Shown in pieces: positions 6,400-12,135 of a stretch of 12,191 nt of DNA. This stretch comes from Bog-473 sp052148295. Lineage in GTDB: Bacteria; Actinomycetota; Acidimicrobiia; Acidimicrobiales; RAAP-2. Made by a program: the position numbers and the translations under genes. The notes under the pieces were generated by a model. It saw nothing but the letters and a program-made list of their open reading frames with translations, was not told the DNA's origin and did not search any database. The DNA lies in NCBI GenBank assembly GCA_052148295.1, contig JBKQIP010000063.1, forward strand, positions 1 through 12,191, read 5' to 3'. Within the stretch, counting starts at the first letter, position 1. Each line of letters begins with the position of its first letter.

Positions 6400-7629
6400 G
6401 TGAGCACAACCCAAGAATCGGAGTACGACCCGTTCGCCGCCTTCGTGGACGTCGTGGCCGGGGACACCCGGGACCCCTATCCGGAGTTCGCGGTGAAGCG
6501 CCGCGACACGCCGGTGTGGAAGGGCAGCCTCATGCCCATGGACTTCCTGCCCGAGGGGATCGAGGCGGAGCCGGGATGGAACGCCTTCGGCTACGACGAC
6601 TGCTCGCGCATCCTGCGCGACGCCAAGACCTTCACCTCCACCGGGTACGACTCCACCATCGGCATGGTGATGGGCCACATGATCCTGGGCATGGACGACC
6701 CCGAGCACCGGGGTCACCGCAACCTGGTGGCGCACGCCTTCCGCGAGCGTTCCCTGGCCCGCTGGGAGCCGGAATTCATCGGGCCCATCATCGATGAGCT
6801 GATCGATCGCTTCGTGGGCGACGGCGAGGCCGATCTGGTGCGCCAGCTCACCTTCGAATTCCCCGTGCGCGTGATCTCCCGGCTCCTCGGCCTGCCCGAA
6901 GAGGACTTCGCGCAGTTCCAGCGCTGGTCGATGGAGCTCATCGGGCTGGTGGCCGACATCGAGCGCGGCCTGCAGGCGTCGGAGTCCCTGCGCAACTACT
7001 TCGCCGACGTCGTGGCCGACCGCCGGGCGGCGCCGCAGGAGGACGTCATCAGCGACCTGGTGACCGCCGAGATCGACGGGGAGCGGTTGACCGACGAGGC
7101 CATCTACTCGTTCCTGCGCCTGCTCCTGCCGGCCGGCGCCGAGACCACGTACCGGTCCTCGGGCAACCTGCTCTACCTCCTGCTCACCCACACCGACCAG
7201 TTGGACGCCGTGCGCGCCGACCGGTCGCTCCTCCCGCAGGCCATTGAGGAGGCCCTGCGGCTGGAGCCGCCCCTCCTCACCATCAACCGCACCACCACCT
7301 GCGAGGTGGAGCTCAGCGGCGTGACCCTGCCGCCCGGGGAGAGCATCTCCCCCGTCATCGGCTCGGCCAACCATGACGAGACGCGCTGGGAGAACGCCGA
7401 GGTCTTCGACATCTTCCGCCCGGCCATCCCGCACATCGCGTTCGCCCACGGCCCGCACATGTGCCTCGGCATGCACCTGGCCCGCCTGGAGACCCGCGCC
7501 CTCCTCAACCGGGTGCTCGACCGTCTGCCCAACCTGGCCCTGGACCCGGGCGACCGTGACCCGCACATACTGGGGATGGTCTTCCGGTCGCCCAACTGCC
7601 TGCCGGTGACGTTCACCCCGGGCGGGTAG
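6400..7629 (+). CDS. Cytochrome P450 monooxygenase
   Basis: The 409-aa product has the length of soluble bacterial class I P450s and no membrane anchor. Diagnostic motifs are AGAETT (245-250) in the oxygen-activating I helix, the ExxR pair Glu284/Arg287 (EALR), the meander FDIFRP (336-341), and the haem loop FAHGPHMCLG (348-357) with thiolate ligand Cys355. It needs a ferredoxin and reductase for electrons; neither gene is present in the window. GTG 6400 is preceded by a good ribosome-binding site. The gene diverges from the hydrolase/dehalogenase/Baeyer-Villiger monooxygenase run across a 50-bp control region, which suggests joint regulation and a shared substrate pathway. The CYP family and substrate cannot be named from reading alone. 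Confidence 0.95.
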   Translation: MSTTQESEYDPFAAFVDVVAGDTRDPYPEFAVKRRDTPVWKGSLMPMDFLPEGIEAEPGWNAFGYDDCSRILRDAKTFTSTGYDSTIGMVMGHMILGMDDPEHRGHRNLVAHAFRERSLARWEPEFIGPIIDELIDRFVGDGEADLVRQLTFEFPVRVISRLLGLPEEDFAQFQRWSMELIGLVADIERGLQASESLRNYFADVVADRRAAPQEDVISDLVTAEIDGERLTDEAIYSFLRLLLPAGAETTYRSSGNLLYLLLTHTDQLDAVRADRSLLPQAIEEALRLEPPLLTINRTTTCEVELSGVTLPPGESISPVIGSANHDETRWENAEVFDIFRPAIPHIAFAHGPHMCLGMHLARLETRALLNRVLDRLPNLALDPGDRDPHILGMVFRSPNCLPVTFTPGG

Positions 7630-7636
7630 CCGGCAT

Positions 7637-7658
7637 GGGCGGGCGGAGCGGGCGGGGG
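7637..7658 (+). other. Potential G-quadruplex just after the P450 gene
   Basis: Four G-runs of three or more (7637-7639, 7641-7643, 7650-7652, 7654-7658) are separated by loops of 1, 6 and 1 nt, which satisfies the standard G3+N1-7 pattern. More G-runs follow at 7670-7698. It lies in the 3' region of the P450 transcript and upstream of no plus-strand gene. Confidence 0.5.
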
Positions 7659-7701
7659 CGTGGGCTCAAGGGAGTAGGGGGCGGGGGCGGAGGCTGGGCG
7701 C

Positions 7702-7737
7702 GGAGGGCTGGGGGCGGAGGGCTGGGGGCGGAGGGCT
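7702..7737. repeat. 14-bp G-rich tandem repeat between convergent genes
   Basis: The unit GGAGGGCTGGGGGC is present exactly at 7702-7715 and 7716-7729, with a partial third copy to 7737. A diverged copy (GGAGGCTGGGCGC) lies just before. It occupies the gap between the P450 stop (7629) and the rpiA stop (7777). I see no classical terminator in this gap. Confidence 0.8.
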
Positions 7738-7776
7738 CGGAGCTCGACGAGGAGAACCGATCAGCGCCCAGCTCCC

Positions 7777-8424
7777 TCAGGCGGTGACCTGGCGCAGCGT
7801 GACGTCGTCACCGAGCCCGATCACCACCGTCGAGACCATGAGAGGCGGGAACAGGCCGTGGCCCACCACCCCGGGCTGGGCGGCGAAGAGCGCCGACAGG
7901 CGCTCGGGGTCGTCCACCTCTCCCCCGTAGTCCGCCAGCACCCCCCCGTCGGGGGTGGGGGGCGCACCCCGCAGGGCGACGCCCGGGATGGCCCGCAACA
8001 CCGCGTCGAGGCCGAAGACCATCAACTCGAGCGGGACCGGCGGACGCAACCGGTCGACCACCTTGTTGGATGACACGATGACGACGAACCGGTCGGACGC
8101 CGCCGCCACGATCTTCTCCCGGGTGTGAGCCCCGCCGCCCCCCTTGATCAACCAACCGGCGGGATCCACCTGGTCCGCCCCGTCGATGGCCAGGTCGAGT
8201 CGCTCGATACCCTCGAAGGGCACCACGCGGATGCCATTGGCCCGCGCCAGGTCCTCCGTGGCCGGCGAGGTGGCCACGCAGGTCAGGTCCGACACGCCGG
8301 CCAGGGCCGGCACCACGAACGCCGCGGTCGACCCGGTGCCCAGGCCGAGCAGCATGCCCGGCTCCACCATGGCGGCGGCGGCCAGCGCCGCCCCTCGCTT
8401 CTCCCGGTCAAGGTCGGCGCACAC
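7777..8424 (-). CDS. rpiA: Ribose-5-phosphate isomerase A
   Basis: The enzyme interconverts ribose 5-phosphate and ribulose 5-phosphate in the non-oxidative pentose phosphate pathway. From GTG 8424 the product is 215 aa, close to the E. coli length of about 219. The phosphate loop GLGTGSTAA is at 27-35; DGADQVD (81-87) and IKGGGGAHTREKIVA (93-107) supply Asp81, Asp84, Lys94 and Glu103, the same numbers as I recall for the E. coli catalytic residues, which supports this start. AAGG lies 8 nt before it. The frame is open much further upstream, to 9261, but that part runs antiframe through the acyl-CoA dehydrogenase gene and is not coding. The gene follows that dehydrogenase after 44 bp on the same strand, so they are probably cotranscribed although their pathways differ. 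Confidence 0.93.
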   Translation of the reverse strand: MCADLDREKRGAALAAAAMVEPGMLLGLGTGSTAAFVVPALAGVSDLTCVATSPATEDLARANGIRVVPFEGIERLDLAIDGADQVDPAGWLIKGGGGAHTREKIVAAASDRFVVIVSSNKVVDRLRPPVPLELMVFGLDAVLRAIPGVALRGAPPTPDGGVLADYGGEVDDPERLSALFAAQPGVVGHGLFPPLMVSTVVIGLGDDVTLRQVTA

Positions 8425-8468
8425 GGCCCCTACCTTCGCGCGCCGGGGCGGCGCCGCGGGCGGATCAC

Positions 8469-9659
8469 TCAGCTGCGCGGGACGTCCCTCCAGGGCAGCT
8501 CCTTGTCGGTGCGGACGTCGCCCGGTAGGCCGAGGACCCGTTCGGCCAGGATGTTGCGCATCACCTCGGACGTCCCGCCTTCGATGGAGTTGGCCCGGAC
8601 CCGCAGGAACGACTTGTGGACATCGGGGCTCCCCATGCCCAGGTGCTCGGGGCGGATTTTGGGATAGCCGGCCGGGTACAGCATGGCGTCGTTGCCCAGC
8701 AGATCCATGCAGAGGTCGTAGATCGTCTTGTTCTCCTCGGCATAGGCCAACTTGCCGACGGAGCCCTCCGGTCCGGGGGTGCCGGCCCGGCGGACCTGGG
8801 CGGCCCGTTGGTTGGTGAGGTTGAAGGCCTCGCAGCGTATGTAGCTCGAGACGAGCCGGTCCCGCAGAGCCAGGGCATGGGGCGAGGTGTCGCCGCTCCA
8901 CTTCTCCCTCCAGATCCGCAGGGCGTCGGCCATGGGCCCGCCACCGCGTCGCCCCACGCCGCCGCCGATGGAGACTCGCTCGTTCATCAGCGTCGTCACG
9001 GCCACGCGCCAGCCGTCGCCCTCCGCACCGATCCGCGCCGTCTCGGGCATGTGGGCATCGGTGAAGAAGATCTCGTTGAACTCGGCCTCCCCGGTGATCT
9101 GGTGCAGCGGCCGGACCTCGACGCCCGGAGCCCGCATGTCGACCAGGAACGCCGTCATCCCCCGGTGCTTGGGCACGTCGGGGTTGGTGCGGGCGATCAG
9201 CAGTCCGAACGCCGAGAGGTGGGCCAGGGTGGTCCACACCTTCTGGCCGTTGATGACCCACTCGTCACCGTCGCGCTGGGCCCTGGTGGAGAGCCCGGCC
9301 ACGTCCGACCCCGCTCCTGGCTCGCTGAACAGCTGGCACCAGATCTCCTCGGCCGTGAACAGGGGACGCAAGTAGCGCTGCTTCTGCTCGTCCGTGCCGT
9401 GGGCCACGATGGTGGGCGCGCACATGCCGTAGCCGATCGGGTTCTTGTTGCCGCTGATGGGCGCACCCCCGGCAATCAGGCGGGACTGGGCCAGCGCCTG
9501 GTCCTTGGGCGTGAGGCCCAACCCACCACATCCCTTGGGGTAGTGCAACCAGGCCAGTCCCCGGTCGTACTGCTCCCCCAGGAACTCCTTGGCCGGCGTC
9601 GTGGCCGGTGGCAGATCAGAGAGGAGCCGGTCAACCAGCTCGTCGACGTTCACGCTCAT
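8469..9659 (-). CDS. Acyl-CoA dehydrogenase (FadE-type)
   Basis: The 396-aa flavoprotein oxidises an acyl-CoA to the 2,3-enoyl-CoA. The order is: an N-terminal helical domain, the substrate/FAD signature CQLFSEPGAGSDVAGL (108-123), the beta-domain strand VINGQKVWTTLAHLSAFGLLIART (two adjoining pieces, about 135-158), and the C-terminal EGGTSEVMRNILAERVLGLPG (360-380 region), which binds the FAD of the partner subunit. Aligning on GTS, the place of the MCAD catalytic Glu376 is Gly361, with Glu360 one residue earlier, so the base cannot be assigned by this alignment. Related actinobacterial enzymes act on branched or steroid-derived acyl-CoAs, but substrate is unknown here. The ATG start has no Shine-Dalgarno, but TAGGGT lies 6 nt upstream. 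It precedes rpiA and diverges from a hydrolase gene. Confidence 0.92.
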   Translation of the reverse strand: MSVNVDELVDRLLSDLPPATTPAKEFLGEQYDRGLAWLHYPKGCGGLGLTPKDQALAQSRLIAGGAPISGNKNPIGYGMCAPTIVAHGTDEQKQRYLRPLFTAEEIWCQLFSEPGAGSDVAGLSTRAQRDGDEWVINGQKVWTTLAHLSAFGLLIARTNPDVPKHRGMTAFLVDMRAPGVEVRPLHQITGEAEFNEIFFTDAHMPETARIGAEGDGWRVAVTTLMNERVSIGGGVGRRGGGPMADALRIWREKWSGDTSPHALALRDRLVSSYIRCEAFNLTNQRAAQVRRAGTPGPEGSVGKLAYAEENKTIYDLCMDLLGNDAMLYPAGYPKIRPEHLGMGSPDVHKSFLRVRANSIEGGTSEVMRNILAERVLGLPGDVRTDKELPWRDVPRS

Positions 9660-9665
9660 GGCAGC

Positions 9666-9671
9666 ACCCTA
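9666..9671 (-). promoter_or_regulatory. Candidate -10 hexamer, leaderless acyl-CoA dehydrogenase transcript
   Basis: TAGGGT on the minus strand is 6 nt before ATG 9659. With the usual 6-7 nt from -10 to the transcript start, the mRNA would begin at the start codon. Confidence 0.4.
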
Positions 9672-9680
9672 TAGCGTGCC

Positions 9681-9696
9681 TGCGTGCACGCACGTG
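9681..9696. promoter_or_regulatory. Palindromes in the divergent dehydrogenase/hydrolase gap
   Basis: TGCGTGCACGCA (9681-9692) is a perfect 12-bp palindrome and overlaps a second one, CACGTG (9691-9696). They lie in the 98-bp divergent region, 10 bp upstream of the predicted dehydrogenase -10. A shared operator is possible; no regulator is present in the window. Confidence 0.4.
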
Positions 9697-9744
9697 TCCC
9701 GACCGTGGCCGCCCGTGCCCGGCGCCACGATCCCACCACCGGGC

Positions 9745-9749
9745 AGGAG
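9745..9749 (+). promoter_or_regulatory. Shine-Dalgarno that sets the hydrolase start at 9758
   Basis: AGGAG lies 8 nt before GTG 9758. The frame is open upstream to 9608, but that extension would run into the acyl-CoA dehydrogenase gene and is Arg/Pro-rich without family resemblance. Confidence 0.65.
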
Positions 9750-9757
9750 CTGCCGGA

Positions 9758-10627
9758 GTGACCGACTTCGTCGATCTGCCCGACGGGCGCAGACTGGCCT
9801 TCGAAGCGTACGGCGATCCCGACGGCACGCCCGTCCTGAGCTTCCACGGCGGGTTGAGCTCCCGCCTCGATGCCGCACCGGCGCACGACGCCGCCGCGGC
9901 GTTGGGTGTCCGCCTCATCTCCCCCGACCGCCCCGGCATCGGGCGCTCCACCAACCAACCGCAACGCCGCCTGGTCGACTGGGTCGACGACGTGACCGCG
10001 CTGGCCGACGGACTGGGCATCGATCGCTTCGCCGTGATGGGTTGGTCCTGTGGTGGGCCCTACGCCGCCGTCTGCGGCGCGCGCCTGCCCGATCGCGTGA
10101 CGGCGATCGCGCTGCTCTCGAGCTCCATCCCGCTCGATCTCTTCGGCACGCACAGGGGCCTCACCTTCGACGACCGCGTGCTGCTCTTCCTCACCCGCTG
10201 GACGCCCCGCGTGGCGGCCAGCCTCATGCGCCTGACCATCGCCGACGCCGCCGAGGGACGGCTCTACCGGGAGGTGCTGCACAGCTTCCCCAAGGTGGAC
10301 CGGGACGCCATCGAGGAGATGGGCCCGCCGGCCGAGGCGGTGGCCTTCGTCAAGGAGTCGATGCGCCAGGGGACGGACGGTTCCCTGGCGGAGTACCGGA
10401 TCTTCGGCGAACCGTGGGGCTTCCGCCTGGAGGACGTCGCCGCGCCCGTGGACATCTGGGAAGGGCTGGAGGACCGCACCGGCCCGCCGGAGTACCGGGA
10501 CTTCCTGCTCCGTCATCTCCCCGACGCCCGGCTCTTCATCCTCCCCCGGGAAGGGCACATCTCCCTGCTGGTGCACAACGCCGCCGCCATCCTCGGAGGG
10601 TTGATCGGGCTTCGCGGACCTCGTTGA
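9758..10627 (+). CDS. Alpha/beta hydrolase
   Basis: The 289-aa protein is a soluble alpha/beta hydrolase. SFHGGLSSR (28-36) forms the oxyanion region, DRPGIGRS (57-64) the conserved turn after strand 4, and GWSCGG (95-100) the nucleophile elbow with Ser97. Asp239 in WEGLEDRTGPPEY and His267 in REGHISL are the probable acid and base. A lid region of about 100 residues lies between strands 6 and 7. It diverges from the acyl-CoA dehydrogenase across a 98-bp gap with palindromes and converges on the flavoprotein gene. The family includes esterases, C-C hydrolases and proline iminopeptidase-like enzymes; substrate is not readable. It is clearly different in sequence from the hydrolase at 5573-6349. 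Confidence 0.88.
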   Translation: MTDFVDLPDGRRLAFEAYGDPDGTPVLSFHGGLSSRLDAAPAHDAAAALGVRLISPDRPGIGRSTNQPQRRLVDWVDDVTALADGLGIDRFAVMGWSCGGPYAAVCGARLPDRVTAIALLSSSIPLDLFGTHRGLTFDDRVLLFLTRWTPRVAASLMRLTIADAAEGRLYREVLHSFPKVDRDAIEEMGPPAEAVAFVKESMRQGTDGSLAEYRIFGEPWGFRLEDVAAPVDIWEGLEDRTGPPEYRDFLLRHLPDARLFILPREGHISLLVHNAAAILGGLIGLRGPR

Positions 10628-10630
10628 CCC

Positions 10631-10715
10631 CGTGGGACGGGGGCGCGGGTCAGGTGGGACGGGCGGGACCGGTGGGAGGGGCGGGTCAGGTGGGAGGGGC
10701 GGGTCAGGTGGGACC
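10631..10715. repeat. 18-bp G-rich tandem repeat
   Basis: The unit GGTGGGAGGGGCGGGTCA is exact at 10671-10688 and 10689-10706. A copy with three changes is at 10653-10670, a longer diverged copy lies at about 10631-10652, and a partial one ends at 10715. It begins 4 bp after the hydrolase stop, in the gap between convergent genes. Confidence 0.85.
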
Positions 10716-10739
10716 GGTTAGACCGGTTAGACCGGTTAG
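10713..10739. repeat. Triple ACCGGTTAG repeat carrying a stop codon
   Basis: Three exact head-to-tail copies of ACCGGTTAG follow directly on the 18-bp repeat. Each contains the palindrome ACCGGT, so neighbouring copies can form a 6-bp stem. The TTA of the third copy (10736-10738) is the TAA stop of the minus-strand flavoprotein gene, so the repeat reaches into a coding end. No U-tract. Confidence 0.85.
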
Positions 10740-12067
10740 GACCAGAGCGCCGAATCGATGGCCCGATGAAAGGTCGGGTAGGCGTAGATCATCCCCTTGA
10801 GGGTCGTGACCGGGACCTGGGCGTGCACCGCCAGCGTCAGCAGACCGAGCACCTCCCCACCGGCGGGTGACATGGAGGTGGCGCCGACCAGCACGCCGTC
10901 CCTCTCGACCAGCTTCACCAGGCCCTCGGCCTTGTGGATCCAGCCCCGGGTGGACGCGCCGATCGGTTCGCTCATGACGGTGACGCGGCCACCGCTGGCG
11001 CGGGCATCGGCTTCGGTCATGCCCACCGACCCGATCTCGGGGTCGGTGAATGTCACTCTGGGGAGGGCGCGGTAGTCCGCCTCGGCGATCGGATGTCCCA
11101 GGATGTCGGCCACGCAGATCCGGGCCTGGTACATGGCGACATGGGTGAAGGCACCCTTTCCGGCGACATCGCCCACCCCCCAGACGCCGGGTTGGATCCG
11201 CATCCGGGCATCGACCGGCAGTGCCCGGGCGCTCTCGTCGAGACCGAGCGCGGCCACGCCCAGGGCCGCCAGGTCGGAGCGGCGGCCGGTGGCGACGAGT
11301 ACGCGGTCGGCCGAGACCGATTGCCCGCCGCCCAGGGACAGCGTGCACCCGGTCGCACCGGTGGCCTCCGCCCGCTCGATGCTCACTCCGGTGTGCACCG
11401 TGATGCCCTCTCGCCGGAGGATTTCGGTGATGAGGTCGGACACCTCTGGCTCCTCGACGGCCAGGAGGCGCGCGGCCATCTCCACGATCGTGACCTCCAC
11501 ACCGAAGCGGGCCATGACCTGCCCGAGCTCGAGTCCGATCGCTCCCCCACCCACGATGAGAAGGGACGACGGGAGCTCCTCGGCCTCGATCGCCTCGCGA
11601 TTGGTCCAGTGAGGGACCCCGTCGAAGAGGGGTGGGACCCACGCCTTGGCCCCGGTGGCCAGCACCAACGCCCTGCGGGCGGTGATGGGTTCACCGTTGA
11701 CCTCCACCGAGCGGGGCCCCGTCACCCGCGCCCTGCCCCGGATGAAGTGACCCCCCTTGCCCACGAACCGATCGACCGCCACGTGATCGTCCCAGGAATC
11801 GGTGGCGTCGCGGACGCGCCGGGCCACGGGGGACCAGTCCGGTGTGACGACCGACGTCCCCGCGTTGCCGGGAATGCGGCGGCCCTCGGCCAGGAGATCG
11901 GCGGCCCGCACCATCATCTTCGAGGGGATGCAGCCCCAATAGGGGCACTCGCCCCCCAGCAGCTCGGCCTCGATCCCGACGACGTCGAGCCCCGCCTCCG
12001 CCAGTTTGCCGGCGACCTCCTCCCCGCCCGGACCCATGCCGACGACGACGGCGTCGCACTCCGTCAC
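10736..12067 (-). CDS. Class I pyridine nucleotide-disulfide oxidoreductase family protein
   Basis: The 443-aa flavoprotein has the fold of dihydrolipoamide dehydrogenase and mercuric reductase. It has the FAD site GMGPGG (10-15), the redox disulfide CPYWGC with Cys41 and Cys46 followed by IPSK, ATGA (137-140), the NAD(P) site GGGAIG (173-178) with an acidic Glu196 after the next strand that favours NADH, and the second FAD motif GVWGVGDVAG (294-303). The usual C-terminal HxHPTxxE base is absent: the sequence is YAYPTFHR (428-435). It is therefore not a normal lipoamide dehydrogenase or glutathione reductase, and there is no C-terminal Cys pair as in MerA. GTG 12067 is preceded by GGAG at 8 nt, inside a tandem repeat. 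A quinone or low-molecular-weight disulfide/electrophile substrate is possible, but unproven. Confidence 0.88.
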   Translation of the reverse strand: MTECDAVVVGMGPGGEEVAGKLAEAGLDVVGIEAELLGGECPYWGCIPSKMMVRAADLLAEGRRIPGNAGTSVVTPDWSPVARRVRDATDSWDDHVAVDRFVGKGGHFIRGRARVTGPRSVEVNGEPITARRALVLATGAKAWVPPLFDGVPHWTNREAIEAEELPSSLLIVGGGAIGLELGQVMARFGVEVTIVEMAARLLAVEEPEVSDLITEILRREGITVHTGVSIERAEATGATGCTLSLGGGQSVSADRVLVATGRRSDLAALGVAALGLDESARALPVDARMRIQPGVWGVGDVAGKGAFTHVAMYQARICVADILGHPIAEADYRALPRVTFTDPEIGSVGMTEADARASGGRVTVMSEPIGASTRGWIHKAEGLVKLVERDGVLVGATSMSPAGGEVLGLLTLAVHAQVPVTTLKGMIYAYPTFHRAIDSALWS

Positions 12068-12124
12068 TGGGGGTTCTCCGTCACTGGGGGTTCTCCGTCA
12101 CTGGGGGTTCTCCGTCATTGGGGG
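12065..12124 (-). repeat. 17-bp tandem repeat duplicating the start region: mini-ORF ladder
   Basis: Read on the minus strand, the unit ACGGAGAACCCCCAGTG occurs three times exactly, preceded by a partial copy ending in ATG. Each unit carries GGAG, 8 nt, and a GTG. From ATG 12118, GTG 12101 and GTG 12084 the frames read M-T-E-N-P-Q-stop, and each TGA overlaps the next GTG as GTGA. The last GTG (12067) opens the flavoprotein, whose first three codons GTG ACG GAG repeat the mini-ORF start. The upstream ATG has no Shine-Dalgarno of its own. Confidence 0.85.
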
Positions 12125-12135
12125 CACGGCGTCGT

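Noticed and set aside
5489..6403. Plus-strand open frame of 304 aa opposite the hydrolase gene
   Set aside because: The opposite strand carries an intact alpha/beta hydrolase with Ser93, Asp208 and His237. The antisense frame has no recognisable domain.
6346..7566. Minus-strand open frame of 406 aa opposite the P450
   Set aside because: All P450 motifs are intact on the plus strand; the antisense translation is Gly/Val/His-rich shadow sequence.
3116..7629. Natural-product biosynthetic cluster
   Set aside because: P450 and Baeyer-Villiger enzymes occur in such clusters, but there is no synthase, carrier protein, transferase or tailoring set; dehalogenase and hydrolases fit breakdown better.
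7777..9261. Open frame of 494 aa that looks like a fusion ending in RpiA
   Set aside because: Only the last 215 residues are RpiA. The rest overlaps the acyl-CoA dehydrogenase gene in another frame, has no family resemblance and is Arg/Pro/Gly-rich.
8616..9674. Plus-strand open frame of 352 aa opposite the acyl-CoA dehydrogenase
   Set aside because: It is antisense to a clear acyl-CoA dehydrogenase and has no domain signature.
10713..10739. Rho-independent terminator formed by the ACCGGT palindromes
   Set aside because: The stem is only 6 bp with a 3-nt loop and no U-tract follows on either strand.
12065..12124. CRISPR array
   Set aside because: The units are only 17 bp and directly adjacent with no spacers, and no cas gene is present. 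It is a plain tandem repeat.
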